From NCBI RefSeq assembly GCF_020622355.1, contig NZ_WHVL01000004.1, forward strand, positions 1 to 64,000: a stretch of DNA of 64,000 nucleotides, written 5' to 3'. Source of the stretch: Vreelandella malpeensis. GTDB lineage: Bacteria > Pseudomonadota > Gammaproteobacteria > Pseudomonadales > Halomonadaceae. Shown piece by piece: positions 46,505 to 55,994 of this stretch. A model generated the notes under the pieces. The model made no database searches. It saw nothing but the letters and a program-made list of their open reading frames with translations, and was not told the origin of the DNA. A program made the position numbers and the translations under genes. Every line of letters begins with the position of its first letter. Within the stretch, counting starts at the first letter, position 1.

Positions 46505-46655
46505 CTCACCCGAGCGGGCTATATAAACACCCGCTCATCTAGCGCCCAAAGCGCTACTCGTGCCACAATCCCTGCGCTGGATTCATCCGCCAGGCCCAGG
46601 CCTGGCATCGAACGATCGCGCTCGAGCGCGACGCAAAAAAGCAGTAGAGGACACC

Positions 46656-48500
46656 ATGCCCGAGTATCGCTCCCGTACCACCACCGCCGGTCGCAACATG
46701 GCCGGTGCCCGCGCGCTGTGGCGCGCCACCGGCATGAAGGACGACGACTTTCACAAGCCGATCATCGCCGTGGCCAACTCCTTCACCCAGTTCGTGCCGG
46801 GGCACGTGCACCTGAAGGACATGGGCCAGCTCGTGGCGCGCGAGATCGAGAAGGCCGGGGGTGTCGCCAAGGAGTTCAACACCATCGCCGTCGATGACGG
46901 TATCGCCATGGGCCACGACGGCATGCTCTACTCGCTGCCGAGCCGCGACATCATCGCCGACAGCGTCGAGTACATGTGCAACGCCCACTGTGCCGATGCG
47001 CTGGTGTGCATATCCAACTGCGACAAGATCACCCCGGGAATGCTGATGGCCGCCATGCGCTTGAACATTCCGGTCGTCTTCGTCTCCGGTGGGCCGATGG
47101 AGGCGGGCAAGACCAAGCTGCTGGATCACGGCCTGGATCTGGTCGACGCCATGGTGATGGCCGCCGACGACAGCGTCGACGACGAAACGCTGGCGGAAAT
47201 CGAGCGCAGCGCCTGCCCGACCTGCGGCAGCTGCTCCGGCATGTTCACCGCCAACTCGATGAACTGCCTGACCGAAGCGCTGGGCCTGGCGCTGCCGGGC
47301 AACGGCACGGTGCTTGCCACCCACGCCGACCGCCGCCGGCTGTTCGAGAATGCCGGCCACCGCATCGTGGAGTTGGCCAAGCGCTACTACGAAGGCGAAG
47401 AGGCGCACCTGCTGCCTCGCGCCATAGGCTCGAAAGCCGCGTTCGAAAACGCCATGACCCTGGACATCGCCATGGGCGGCTCTACCAACACCATCCTGCA
47501 CCTGCTGGCCGCCGCCCAGGAAGCCGAGATCGATTTCACTCTGGCTGACATCGACCGACTCTCGCGCACCGTACCGCAGCTCTGCAAGGTAGCGCCCAAT
47601 ACCCAGAAGTATCACATCGAGGACGTTCACCGCGCCGGCGGCATCATGGCGATTCTCGGCGAGCTCGATCGCGCCGGCGTGCTCGATACCTCCGTGCCCA
47701 CGGTCTACGGCGACAGCCTGGCCGCGGCACTCGAGGAGTGGGACATCATGCGCTCGCCAAGCAGCGAGGTGGTCGAGTTCTTCAAGGCCGGCCCCGGCGG
47801 TATCCCCACCCAGACCGCGTTTTCGCAAAGCGCGCGCTGGCCAAGCCTGGACGGCGACCGTGCCACCGGCTGCATTCGCGATCTCGAACATGCTTTTTCG
47901 AAAGAGGGCGGGCTGGCGGTGCTGTTCGGCAACATCGCTCGCGACGGCTGCGTGGTGAAGACCGCCGGCGTCGACGACTCGATCCTGGTATTCGAAGGCC
48001 GCGCCTACGTGGTGGAGTCGCAGGACCAGGCGGTGGCGGACGTGCTCGATGGCAAGGTGAAGGAGGGCGACGTGGTGGTGATCCGCTACGAAGGTCCGAA
48101 AGGCGGCCCGGGCATGCAGGAGATGCTCTACCCGACGTCGTACTTGAAGTCCAAGGGGCTGGGCAAGGCGTGTGCGTTGCTGACCGATGGGCGCTTCTCC
48201 GGCGGCACCTCCGGACTCTCGATCGGTCACGTCTCCCCGGAAGCCGCCGCTGGCGGCGCCATCGGCCTGGTCGAGCAGGGCGACCCCATCCTCATCGACA
48301 TTCCCAACCGCGCGATCAACGTGCAGGTGAGTGATGCCGAGCTCGCCAAGCGTCGTGAAGCGATGGACGCCCGCGGCAAGGACGCCTGGAAGCCGGTCGA
48401 CGAGCGCCCGCGCAAGGTTTCCGCCGCCCTCAAGGCCTACGCACTGCTCGCCACCTCCGCCGACAAGGGCGCCGTGCGCGACCTCTCCAAGCTCGACTGA
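46656..48500 (+). CDS. ilvD: Dihydroxy-acid dehydratase
   Basis: 614 residues from ATG 46656 (AGAGG upstream; a frame to 46560 is rejected). Iron-sulfur ligands and active-site blocks are visible: [38 protein letters not shown], and [17 protein letters not shown] near the C-terminus. It catalyses the third common step of valine and isoleucine synthesis, and its Fe-S cluster is oxygen-sensitive. The gene stands alone, 151 bp after the aer-like gene. Confidence 0.97.
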   Translation: MPEYRSRTTTAGRNMAGARALWRATGMKDDDFHKPIIAVANSFTQFVPGHVHLKDMGQLVAREIEKAGGVAKEFNTIAVDDGIAMGHDGMLYSLPSRDIIADSVEYMCNAHCADALVCISNCDKITPGMLMAAMRLNIPVVFVSGGPMEAGKTKLLDHGLDLVDAMVMAADDSVDDETLAEIERSACPTCGSCSGMFTANSMNCLTEALGLALPGNGTVLATHADRRRLFENAGHRIVELAKRYYEGEEAHLLPRAIGSKAAFENAMTLDIAMGGSTNTILHLLAAAQEAEIDFTLADIDRLSRTVPQLCKVAPNTQKYHIEDVHRAGGIMAILGELDRAGVLDTSVPTVYGDSLAAALEEWDIMRSPSSEVVEFFKAGPGGIPTQTAFSQSARWPSLDGDRATGCIRDLEHAFSKEGGLAVLFGNIARDGCVVKTAGVDDSILVFEGRAYVVESQDQAVADVLDGKVKEGDVVVIRYEGPKGGPGMQEMLYPTSYLKSKGLGKACALLTDGRFSGGTSGLSIGHVSPEAAAGGAIGLVEQGDPILIDIPNRAINVQVSDAELAKRREAMDARGKDAWKPVDERPRKVSAALKAYALLATSADKGAVRDLSKLD

Positions 48501-48504
48501 GCTT

Positions 48505-48625
48505 CCGCGCTACGGTCCTGGCACCGCGCTTCGTGGTGCCTTTCGCGGGTGCGCCGTTCGGCTTACCCGCGCTACGGGGTCTATGCCAGCACTAACCGTA
48601 GCGCGGCGTAACGAGCGCCAGCGAG
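48505..48625. repeat. REP-like palindromic elements after ilvD
   Basis: CCGCGCTACGG occurs at 48505-48515 and again inside CCCGCGCTACGGGG (48566-48579), and inverted as CCGTAGCGCGG at 48596-48606. Between the first two lies GGCACC / GGTGCC (48520-48540) followed by TTT, which may terminate ilvD. This layout of short GC-rich inverted copies in a convergent intergenic space is typical of REP sequences. Confidence 0.55.
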
Positions 48626-48663
48626 GCATCCGCGTGGCGGCGCCAGCCGCCTGGTTCGACCAC

Positions 48664-49278
48664 CTAGATCAGGTCCGACGCATCCCGGCGTCGTTCATCA
48701 CGCAGCTTGTCACGGGCGATGAACAGCGCGGCGATGGCGCGCGCCTCGTGGAAATCCTCGCGCAGCAGCAGGGCAGGCAGCTCTTCGATGGCGTGGGTCT
48801 CGACGATCAAGGGCTCCGGCTCATCGCCGGGTAGCCGTTTGGGGTATAGGTCGGTAGCCATCAACACCTGGATGCGGTGGTGCATGTAGTTGGGCGCCAT
48901 GGAGAGCTCGACGAGTGGCTCGATGCGCCGGGCGCCGAAGCCGCACTCCTCCATCAGCTCGCGGTTGGCGGCGGTGACGAGATCCTCGCCCGGGTCCACC
49001 AGGCCCTTGGGCAGGGTGAGGGTGTATTCCTCGAAACCGGCGGCGTATTCGCGAATCATCAGCACGTGCTCCGGGTCCGGCATCGCGACGATCATCACCG
49101 CCGGTCGGCCGCTACCGCTCAAGCGCTCGAAGCGGCGCTCCGCACCGTTGGAAAAGCGCAGGTCCAGCGCCTCGACGTGAAAAAGCTGGCTTCTCGCCAC
49201 GCTTTCGCGACCCAGGATGCGCGGCTTGACCGGGTAGCGGGAGGCGTCGTTGGAAGTGGGGGTGTCGGGGTGCGGCAT
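48664..49278 (-). CDS. nudE: ADP-compounds hydrolase NudE (Nudix)
   Basis: 204 residues. The Nudix box is perfect: GLVDPGEDLVTAANRELMEECGF contains G-x5-E-x7-REUxEExGU (given here by pattern; centre near residue 105). MLIREYAAGFEEYTLTLPKG-type sequence precedes it. NudE hydrolyses ADP-ribose, NADH and Ap3A. Divergent from yrfG with an 84-bp gap, matching the enterobacterial nudE-yrfG-hslR-hslO order. Confidence 0.93.
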   Translation of the reverse strand: MPHPDTPTSNDASRYPVKPRILGRESVARSQLFHVEALDLRFSNGAERRFERLSGSGRPAVMIVAMPDPEHVLMIREYAAGFEEYTLTLPKGLVDPGEDLVTAANRELMEECGFGARRIEPLVELSMAPNYMHHRIQVLMATDLYPKRLPGDEPEPLIVETHAIEELPALLLREDFHEARAIAALFIARDKLRDERRRDASDLI

Positions 49279-49362
49279 GGGGGCCTCCGTGGCTCGAAAA
49301 AACGGCTTGGGCTACAATAGCACGCCTACCGTTTCGACTGTCGTTTCAACACCGGAGTGGCC

Positions 49363-50046
49363 ATGATTGATTGGCGCGAGATCGATACCGTCCTGCTCGA
49401 CATGGACGGCACGCTGCTGGATTTGCACTTTGACAGCCACTTCTGGCTAGAGCACCTGCCCAAGCGCTACGCCGAGTTGCACAAGCTCGACCAGGCGACC
49501 CAGGACACGCTCAAGGCGCGCATCATCGGCGAGCAGGGCACCCTCAACTGGTACAGCCTGGCCTACTGGAGCCGCGAGCTCGATGTCGACGTGGTGGCGC
49601 TCAAGCGCGAGGTGCAGCACCTGATCGGCTTTCGCAGCGATGCGCTGGACTTTCTCACCTGGCTGAAGACGGCGCACCCTCGCGTGGTGCTGGCCACCAA
49701 TGCCGACCGGGCAAGCCTGTCGCTCAAATTGCCGCTGACGGGGTTGGAAAAGTACCTCGACGCCATCATCTCATCGGAAGACGTAGGCGCGGCGAAGGAG
49801 GAGCAGGCGTTCTGGTTGGCGCTCGCCGAGCGCGAACCCTTCGACCCGGCCCGTACCTTGTTCATCGACGACAACCCGCACGTGCTCGAGAGCGCCCGCG
49901 AGTTCGGCATCAAGTACCTGATGGGGATCAAGCAGCCTGACAGCCAGCGCCCCGAAAAGGAGCTGCAGGCGTTCATCGCCCTCGATCGATTTGCCCAACT
50001 GCTGCCCGGCGATCTGCCGGGGCCGCAAGGAGAGTTCAATGAGTGA
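49363..50046 (+). CDS. yrfG: GMP/IMP nucleotidase YrfG (HAD superfamily)
   Basis: 227 residues from ATG 49363 with CGGAG 5 nt upstream (GTG 49357 is possible). HAD motifs: LLDMDGTLLDLHFD, VVLATNADRAS, and FIDDNPHVLESAREFG. E. coli YrfG dephosphorylates GMP and IMP. The stop overlaps hslR by 8 bp, so the two are coupled. Confidence 0.92.
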   Translation: MIDWREIDTVLLDMDGTLLDLHFDSHFWLEHLPKRYAELHKLDQATQDTLKARIIGEQGTLNWYSLAYWSRELDVDVVALKREVQHLIGFRSDALDFLTWLKTAHPRVVLATNADRASLSLKLPLTGLEKYLDAIISSEDVGAAKEEQAFWLALAEREPFDPARTLFIDDNPHVLESAREFGIKYLMGIKQPDSQRPEKELQAFIALDRFAQLLPGDLPGPQGEFNE

Positions 50047-50428
50047 CAGCGTTCGCCTGGATAAATGGCTCTGGGCCGCTCGGTTCTTCAAGACCCGGGC
50101 ACTGGCCAAGAAAGCCATCGAAGGCGGCAAGGTCCATTACGATGGCGCCCGCGTGAAGACCAGCAAGAACGTGGAGCTGGGCGCGCTGATACGCGTGCCC
50201 CAAGGGTGGGACATCTTCGAGGTCGAGGTCATTGGACTGTCCGATCAGCGCCGGGGTGCTCCGGAGGCGCGCACGCTCTACGCCGAGACCGATGAAAGCA
50301 CCGTCCGCCGTGCCAAGGAGGCCGAGGCGCGCCGTCTTACCAATGAAGTCATGCAGCATCCTCTCAAGCGTCCCGACAAGAAGCAGCGCCGGGATATTCA
50401 GCGTTTCCAGCGCCACCAGGGCGAGTGA
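50039..50428 (+). CDS. hslR: Heat-shock ribosome-associated protein Hsp15 (S4 domain)
   Basis: 129 residues. N-terminal S4 RNA-binding domain (VRLDKWLWAARFFKTRALAKKAIEGG in part, KVHYDGARVK), then a basic C-terminal tail rich in Arg/Lys. Hsp15 rescues 50S subunits carrying a nascent peptidyl-tRNA after premature dissociation. CAAGGAGAG lies just before the ATG. Fits the conserved hslR-hslO heat-shock pair. Confidence 0.95.
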   Translation: MSDSVRLDKWLWAARFFKTRALAKKAIEGGKVHYDGARVKTSKNVELGALIRVPQGWDIFEVEVIGLSDQRRGAPEARTLYAETDESTVRRAKEAEARRLTNEVMQHPLKRPDKKQRRDIQRFQRHQGE

Positions 50429-50482
50429 GCCCAGGGCGCCTGTCGCCCCTGTTGCTGCCCCTATTTTCCAACGGTTCTTTCC

Positions 50483-51358
50483 ATGTCCGATCAAATTCAG
50501 CGGTTCCTGTTCGACCAGACCAACGTGCGCGGCGAGATCGTCACGCTCGATACCACCTATGCCGAAGTGCTCACCCGTCACGGCTACCCCCACGCGGTCA
50601 ACGTGCTGCTCGGCGAGCTGCTTGCCGCAGTGGCGCTTCTGACCGACACGGTGAAGCTCGATGGCACGCTGAGCATCGAGGTGCGCGGGCGGGGCGATCT
50701 CTCCCTGCTCATGGCGGAATCCAATCCCGGTGGCGAACTGCGCGCCATCGCTCGCCTCGATGAAGAGGGGGTGCTTCCCGCCGAGGACGCCAGCTTTCGC
50801 GAGCTGGTAGGCGAGGGCCAGATCGTGATCACCCTCGACCCCAAGGAAGGCAAGCGTTATCAGGGGATCGTCGCCCTGGAGCATGAGACCCTGGGGGCCT
50901 GTCTCGAAGCCTACTTCAGCCAGTCCGAACAGCTGCCCACGCGGCTTTGGCTGGCCGCGGATGGCAAGAAGGCGGGGGGGCTTTTGCTCCAGCGCCTGCC
51001 GGATGCTTCTCAAAACCAGGATGTGGACGCATGGGAGCGCAGCGTGCACTTGGCTGAGACGATCAAGCAAGAAGAACTGCTGGGTCTCGAGCAGCGGGAA
51101 GTGCTCTATCGCCTCTATCATGAGGAGACGGTGCGTGTCTTCGATCCCAAGGCGCTGCGCTTTGGCTGCACCTGCTCGCGCGAGCGCATGACTCGCGCGC
51201 TGCACACCCTGGGCGAGGCCGAACTGAAGGACATTCTGGCCGATCAGGGTGAAATCGACACTCAATGCCACTTCTGCCACACGAAATATCACTACACGGC
51301 GGCGGAAATCGAAGCATTGATCGACAACCCCGACGCGCCGGCACCGACCATCCATTGA
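50483..51358 (+). CDS. hslO: Redox-regulated chaperone Hsp33
   Basis: 291 residues. N-terminal chaperone core ([39 protein letters not shown]) and the C-terminal redox switch with zinc ligands Cys229-x-Cys231 and Cys262-x2-Cys265. Oxidation releases zinc and activates holdase activity during combined heat and oxidative stress. 54 bp after hslR, presumably co-transcribed. No terminator immediately follows. Confidence 0.97.
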   Translation: MSDQIQRFLFDQTNVRGEIVTLDTTYAEVLTRHGYPHAVNVLLGELLAAVALLTDTVKLDGTLSIEVRGRGDLSLLMAESNPGGELRAIARLDEEGVLPAEDASFRELVGEGQIVITLDPKEGKRYQGIVALEHETLGACLEAYFSQSEQLPTRLWLAADGKKAGGLLLQRLPDASQNQDVDAWERSVHLAETIKQEELLGLEQREVLYRLYHEETVRVFDPKALRFGCTCSRERMTRALHTLGEAELKDILADQGEIDTQCHFCHTKYHYTAAEIEALIDNPDAPAPTIH

Positions 51359-51493
51359 GCTTGTAGTCAGGCGCCGAGAATGGCTGGATCACCCCCTGCC
51401 CCTTTCACGCCAGGCCACCGCTGACTTCTTGGACTAAAGGCAAACGAGTGTTTGAAAAATTACCGCAGCGCAGCACGAGAAATCCTTGAATTG

Positions 51494-51510
51494 TAGTAGT
51501 TTAACTACAA
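51494..51510. promoter_or_regulatory. HexR-like operator upstream of pckA
   Basis: The core GTAGTTTAACTAC (51496-51508) is a perfect odd palindrome, and the 17-mer TAGTAGTTTAACTACAA matches 16 of 17 positions of TTGTARTTTAAYTACAA, the form I recall for HexR sites in gammaproteobacteria. The site centre would lie about 66 bp upstream of the predicted start, a position suited to activation of a gluconeogenic gene. Confidence 0.45.
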
Positions 51511-51522
51511 AACGGATCGCTC

Positions 51523-51552
51523 AAGCCCCTGTTTTACGGGGGCTTTCTTTTT
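51523..51552 (+). terminator. Hairpin-T terminator upstream of pckA
   Basis: AAGCCCC / GGGGCTT stem (7 bp) with a 9-nt loop, then TTTCTTTTT. It is 165 bp after hslO, so it either ends the hsl transcript or attenuates one starting near the HexR-like site. Confidence 0.8.
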
Positions 51553-51560
51553 GCCATAAT
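51532..51560 (+). promoter_or_regulatory. Candidate sigma70 promoter of pckA
   Basis: TTTTAC (51532-51537), 17 bp, CATAAT (51555-51560). The -35 is in the terminator loop and the spacer spans its right arm and T-run. Confidence 0.45.
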
Positions 51561-51663
51561 GCGCCGGTCTTCAGTGCTCGGCCGCTTGTCACCTGGCCGG
51601 GGAGAACTCGTTCAGCGTAGAAAGCTCAGGCTTTCCGCCATGGCCAACGGCCCAGGAATCGAC

Positions 51664-53220
51664 ATGACCACGACTCACGCCACTTCCCAAACCCACGTCA
51701 ATCTCAGCACCGCCGAACTGGTCGAGCGGGCGGTGGCTCGTGGCGAAGGCCGCCTGTCGGCGGACGGCGCCTTGGCGGTGAATACTGGCGAGCGCACCGG
51801 CCGCTCACCGAAAGACCGCTTCATCGTCGAGGAGCCCGGCACCCGTGACCAGATTGACTGGGGCAGCGTCAACCGGCCTTTCGACGCCGACAAGTTCGAT
51901 GCACTCTGGGCGCGGGTCGAGGCGTACCTGAAGGATCGCGAGCACTTCGTCAGTGAGCTTCACGTGGGCAGCGACACCACCCACTACCTGCCGGTACGCG
52001 TGACCACCGAAACCGCCTGGCAGAACCTGTTCGGCCGCACCATGTTCGTGCGCCCCGAGGTCTACAACCCGGCGGGCAAGCAGGCGTGGACGATCCTCAA
52101 TGCCGCGAACTTCGAGTGTGACCCGAGCCGCGACGGCACCAATTCCGATGGCACCGTGATCATCAACTTCGCCGACAAGAAAGTGCTGATTGCCGGCATG
52201 CGTTACGCCGGCGAGATGAAAAAGGCCATGTTCTCGGTGCAGAACTTCCTGCTGCCGGCGTCCGACGTGCTGCCGATGCACTGCTCCGCCAACGTGGGCG
52301 AAGATGGCGAGACGTGCCTGTTCTTCGGTCTTTCCGGCACCGGCAAGACCACGCTATCCGCCGACCAGGGCCGCTACCTGATCGGTGACGACGAGCACGC
52401 CTGGGGCGACGACATCGTCTTCAACATGGAAGGCGGCTGCTACGCCAAGTGCATCGATCTTTCCGAGAAGAACGAGCCGGTGATCTGGAACGCGATCAAG
52501 TTCGGCACCGTGCTCGAGAACGTGGTGCTCGACGACCGCCGCACGCCTGACTATGCCGATGACAGCCTGACCCAGAACTCCCGCGCCGCCTACCCGCTGG
52601 AGCACGTCGAGAAGCGCGTACCGGAGAACCTGGCCGGCGAACCCAGCGCCATCGTGTTCCTGACCTGCGACATGTCCGGCGTTCTGCCGCCGGTGTCGGT
52701 GCTCTCCAAGGAAGCGGCGGCGTACCACTTCCTTTCCGGTTACACCGCCAAGGTCGGTTCTACCGAGATGGGCTCTTCCGAAGGTTTGGCCGCGACGTTC
52801 TCTACCTGCTTCGGCGCGCCGTTCTTTCCGCGCCCGGCCCGCGAGTACGCGGATCTTCTGATCAAGCGCGTCGAGAAGAAGGATGCCCAGGTCTACCTGG
52901 TCAACACCGGCTGGACCGGCGGCGCTTACGGGGAAGGCGGCTCACGCTTCTCGATCCCGACCACCCGCGCCATCATCAGCGCGATCCAGTCCGGCGTGCT
53001 GCGCGATATCGAGACCCAGCATATCGACGAACTGAACCTGGACGTGCCCACCGCGGTGCCCGGCGTGGACTCGAGCCTTCTGAACCCGCGTGACACCTGG
53101 GAAGACCAAGGCTCCTTTGCTCGCCACCAGCGTGAGCTGGCCGACAAGTTCATCGAGAACTTCAAGAAGTTCGAGGGTGTGAGCGACGCGATCCTGAAGG
53201 CCGGTCCCCAACAGGGTTAG
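51664..53220 (+). CDS. pckA: Phosphoenolpyruvate carboxykinase (ATP)
   Basis: 518 residues from ATG 51664. The family landmarks are [15 protein letters not shown], the kinase-1a P-loop [13 protein letters not shown], metal-binding [14 protein letters not shown], and [10 protein letters not shown]. It converts oxaloacetate to phosphoenolpyruvate, the entry to gluconeogenesis when cells grow on organic acids. Earlier in-frame ATGs (51559, 51640) would extend into the leader and lack ribosome sites. The HexR-like palindrome suggests carbon-source control. Confidence 0.97.
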   Translation: MTTTHATSQTHVNLSTAELVERAVARGEGRLSADGALAVNTGERTGRSPKDRFIVEEPGTRDQIDWGSVNRPFDADKFDALWARVEAYLKDREHFVSELHVGSDTTHYLPVRVTTETAWQNLFGRTMFVRPEVYNPAGKQAWTILNAANFECDPSRDGTNSDGTVIINFADKKVLIAGMRYAGEMKKAMFSVQNFLLPASDVLPMHCSANVGEDGETCLFFGLSGTGKTTLSADQGRYLIGDDEHAWGDDIVFNMEGGCYAKCIDLSEKNEPVIWNAIKFGTVLENVVLDDRRTPDYADDSLTQNSRAAYPLEHVEKRVPENLAGEPSAIVFLTCDMSGVLPPVSVLSKEAAAYHFLSGYTAKVGSTEMGSSEGLAATFSTCFGAPFFPRPAREYADLLIKRVEKKDAQVYLVNTGWTGGAYGEGGSRFSIPTTRAIISAIQSGVLRDIETQHIDELNLDVPTAVPGVDSSLLNPRDTWEDQGSFARHQRELADKFIENFKKFEGVSDAILKAGPQQG

Positions 53221-53247
53221 AACTCTTCACTGTCCTGGCCGCTCATG

Positions 53248-53283
53248 GAAAGCTCTGGCTGTCATGCCAGAGCTTTCTCGTTT
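53248..53283 (+). terminator. Terminator of pckA
   Basis: A perfect 12-bp stem GAAAGCTCTGGC / GCCAGAGCTTTC with loop TGTCAT, followed by TCGTTT, 27 bp after pckA. The T-run is interrupted. Confidence 0.75.
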
Positions 53284-53424
53284 AGCCATCATGGGAAAGG
53301 GAGGCGGTGTCTGAAAAATGCGTTGTATCGTGTTGCCAGAAACCGTCGGATCGGTGCCATCCTGCTTTGAGCTTGTGTCGTAAAGCGCACATGGCATGAT
53401 GTCCAAGCTTGAAGAACGGTAGCG

Positions 53425-54099
53425 TCAGGGAGATGATCGTTCTAACGAGACGCAGTATTTATCCTCGTAAAAGCGTCGAGCAGGCCGCATGTGATCCAGG
53501 CACAATTGGACCAGAATATCCCTTTCATTTTCTTCGATGGCATCAATCATCGCGTAGTGCTCTTTCTCTGCCTGCTGGAGTAATTCAGGCATTTTGAGTC
53601 CATGGGAACGGATGCCATGGGTTTTGGCATTTGAAAAGTTAATGGCTTCGGTCAGACTGGGGTTGCCTGTCCCTTCAAATAGCACCTGATGAAAGTGGTT
53701 GTTCGCACTGAAAATGGCTGACAGGTTATGATCTTTAACGGCGTTAGAATGTTGTTGCTGCGCTTTCTTCAACTTCTTTAACCACAATGCATCAGCAGGT
53801 AATTGAATTAACTTGGCGGCTGCTTCATGCAGAATTTTTCGCAAGACATAAAGGTCTTCTACTTCTTGACGCGTATAAAAGCGCACCATGGCCCCACGAT
53901 TGGGAGAGCGTGACACGATACCCCGCCGTTCTAATTCCTGTAATGACGCCCGTACGATGTGCCTTTTAGTATTAAACCTAAGTATAAGCTCATCCTCGTA
54001 AAGGCGCTGCTTGGGCAGGAGCGAGCCGAAGATAATTTCTTCTTCCAATGCTGAAACAATAGTAAAAACAGCGTTTTGCGTTGAAGTGCCATGTGTCAT
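53425..54099 (-). CDS. GntR-family transcriptional regulator (FCD subfamily)
   Basis: 224 residues. N-terminal winged helix (about 10-75: QRLYEDELILRFNTKRHIVRASLQELERRGIV in part, then SPNRGAMV), C-terminal helical FCD effector domain (about 85-210) with Asp/His metal or ligand positions in HFHQVLFEGTGNPSL and KEHYAMIDAIEENE. FCD regulators sense organic acids. It is divergent from the tctCBA operon with a 483-bp gap, so it probably controls it. GGAG precedes the ATG. Base composition is more AT-rich than the surroundings. Confidence 0.88.
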   Translation of the reverse strand: MTHGTSTQNAVFTIVSALEEEIIFGSLLPKQRLYEDELILRFNTKRHIVRASLQELERRGIVSRSPNRGAMVRFYTRQEVEDLYVLRKILHEAAAKLIQLPADALWLKKLKKAQQQHSNAVKDHNLSAIFSANNHFHQVLFEGTGNPSLTEAINFSNAKTHGIRSHGLKMPELLQQAEKEHYAMIDAIEENERDILVQLCLDHMRPARRFYEDKYCVSLERSSP

Positions 54100-54582
54100 G
54101 TCGGGGCTCCAGACAAGAGGTGACGGGATCGCAAGTAGTGCCTCCAGACTTTGCTTCTTTCATAACTTAATGATTTTAAAGTATTATTTTTATTTTTTTG
54201 ATTTGGGGATAATATCAGGATTAGCCTCTCGCGACCATACGCCACCCTAGCCAATGCACTGTGTGCGACTATCAACCGATTGTTTTAATTGATGAAATAT
54301 ATTCCATGAAGAATCGATAGGATTATTGATAATCCTATCGATAGGTAGGGCGATAGTGCTATTGGCGCAAAACATCTTGAAACGCCGAAAGGCCAGGATA
54401 ATGATAGTCATCGAATTTAAAGGGGGTTCACGAGAAACACAGTTGAGCATGGTAGTTTACGTTGCTCTTTTAAAACACGCCGGTTACTTGAATGATCGAG
54501 TAATTAGACATTAATGCTGATGAGAGAGTGGCTAATATCGCTCGCTTTAAAGTATTGATGATATAACAAGTGGAGAAGCATA
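54100..54582. other. 483-bp AT-rich divergent control region (gntR-type gene / tctC)
   Basis: Clearly AT-rich, with an oligo-T stretch near 54184-54202, no believable gene and a 30-bp perfect palindrome at 54313-54342. GTGGAGAAG is the tctC ribosome site. Short frames on both strands (54247-54514) have no family resemblance and cross the palindrome. Confidence 0.7.
54313..54342. promoter_or_regulatory. 30-bp perfect palindrome, candidate operator
   Basis: Arms ATCGATAGGATTAT and its exact complement are separated only by TG. No T-run follows, so it is not a normal terminator. It lies roughly midway between the divergent regulator and tctC starts and may bind the GntR-type regulator as one or two overlapping dimers. 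Confidence 0.65.
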
Positions 54583-55527
54583 ATGATTAAAAAATCTGCA
54601 CTGGCGCTTTCTGTCGCCATGGTGGCCTCACCTGCCTGGGCGCAATGGCCTGAAAAGTCTATCGAATTGATCGTGGCCTACGCGGCAGGGGGAGGTACCG
54701 ATGTGACTGCCCGGGTGTTACAGCCCATGCTGGAGCGCGAGCTTGGGCAAAGCGTTGTTGTGGTGAACCGCCCCGGTGCTGGAGGTGAAGCCGGGCATGC
54801 AGCGTTGTCTAGTGCCAAACCGGATGGCTACACCCTCGGTATTCTCAACCTTCCGCCCATGTTGACGATCCCTATTACTCGAGACGCCGCGTTTGGTCCA
54901 GGGGATATCATGCCTGTCGCTGGGCTGGTCGAAGATCCTTCAGCCCTGTCAGTACCTGCCAGCAGCCCGTTTCAGACACTGGAAGACTTGATCGAGTTTG
55001 CCCGCGAAAACCCGGGTGCCGTTACAATCGGTACGACAGGGGTCGGCACCGACGATCACTTGGCCATGAACTACTTGGCAAAGGCTGCGGACATTACTTT
55101 GACACACGTACCGTTCGCTGGAGCAGGTCCGGCACGTACTGCGTTGGTTGGCGGTCATGTGTCTGCAGCTGCGATCAACCTGGGCGAAGCCATGCCATCG
55201 GCAGAGGAAGGTCAGGTTCGTATTCTGGCTCAGTTCGGGTCTGACGTATCGGAACTTGCACCCGATGTTCCTACCGTTGAATCCCTGGGTTACGACGTTC
55301 AGATGATCTCGTCGCGAGGCGTGGGGCTGCCCGCCGGCGTCGACCCTGCCATCGTCGAGCGTCTGTCGGAAGCCTTGGCCAATATCGCCAACGATGAAGC
55401 CTTCATCGCGCGTAATCACGAGCTTTATACCGAAGTGAACTATATGTCCACTCAGGATTTCACGCAGTACATCGAAGGCCTCCAGGCCGACTATCAAACG
55501 ATGTGGGATGAATCTCCCTGGCAATAA
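54583..55527 (+). CDS. tctC: Tripartite tricarboxylate transporter substrate-binding protein (TctC family)
   Basis: 314 residues. Signal peptide 1-20 (cleavage after SPAWA) and periplasmic location. Family blocks: WPEKSIELIVAYAAGGGTDVTAR, VVVVNRPGAGGEAGHAALSSAKPDGYTLG, ITLTHVPFAGAGPARTALVGGHV. It captures a carboxylate for TctAB; family members bind citrate, terephthalate, aromatic acids and others, so the ligand is open. First gene of a five-gene unit. Confidence 0.93.
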   Translation: MIKKSALALSVAMVASPAWAQWPEKSIELIVAYAAGGGTDVTARVLQPMLERELGQSVVVVNRPGAGGEAGHAALSSAKPDGYTLGILNLPPMLTIPITRDAAFGPGDIMPVAGLVEDPSALSVPASSPFQTLEDLIEFARENPGAVTIGTTGVGTDDHLAMNYLAKAADITLTHVPFAGAGPARTALVGGHVSAAAINLGEAMPSAEEGQVRILAQFGSDVSELAPDVPTVESLGYDVQMISSRGVGLPAGVDPAIVERLSEALANIANDEAFIARNHELYTEVNYMSTQDFTQYIEGLQADYQTMWDESPWQ

Positions 55528-55538
55528 GGGTGAACACA

Positions 55539-55994
55539 ATGGTGCAGGCAAAGGTGGCGGCGAGCGAAAAGCTCGCCATCAATTTGTTCGTTGCAGGGGT
55601 AGGGGGGCTGTTCCTTTGGGATAGCCACACCCTGCAAGGGGGAAGTGCCTACTTCCCGATCAGTATTGGCGTGGCATTGATCGTTCTTACCGCACTGAGC
55701 GCACTCAATACCGTCATGACCAAGGAAGGAGCCACCCTAACCGATGAAGCCTCTCTCATACATGGAGTGGCGGGGTTAGTGCTGTTGGGGCTGTTTGTGC
55801 TGGGCGCGACCTTCCTGGGGTTTGTAACGTCGTCTCTTTGGTTCTTACCCGCGATGGCGTGGCTGGGTGGTGAGAAGAGATGGGTGCGTATTGGGGTGAT
55901 CACCCTGACGTTTGCGCTTCTCACCACGCTTTTGTTTCACGTGCTGTTCTCGCAGACGATGCCGCCCGAGTTGATCTTTGGAGACGTACTATGA
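55539..55994 (+). CDS. tctB: Tripartite tricarboxylate transporter small membrane subunit (TctB family)
   Basis: 151 residues with four membrane segments (about 12-28, 40-58, 75-97, 110-140). ATG 55539 has AAGGG at the right spacing; GTG 55530 is an alternative. A typical TctB: GGLFLWDSHTLQGGSAYFPI near the N-terminus. It overlaps tctA by ATGA. Confidence 0.88.
   Translation: MVQAKVAASEKLAINLFVAGVGGLFLWDSHTLQGGSAYFPISIGVALIVLTALSALNTVMTKEGATLTDEASLIHGVAGLVLLGLFVLGATFLGFVTSSLWFLPAMAWLGGEKRWVRIGVITLTFALLTTLLFHVLFSQTMPPELIFGDVL

Larger units (their letters stand above)
51359..51663. other. 305-bp control region between hslO and pckA
   Basis: It contains a HexR-like palindrome (51494-51510), a hairpin-T terminator (51523-51552) and a sigma70-like promoter whose -35 lies in the hairpin loop (51532-51560). 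No gene is seen. AGGAAT precedes the chosen pckA start. Confidence 0.7.

Noticed and set aside
46512..46536. GAGCGGG / CCCGCTC hairpin after the aer-like gene as terminator
   Set aside because: Seven-bp stem with an 11-nt AT-rich loop and no T-run; too weak to call.
54247..54514. Short frames on both strands in the tct control region
   Set aside because: They cross the 30-bp palindrome, lack ribosome sites and resemble nothing.
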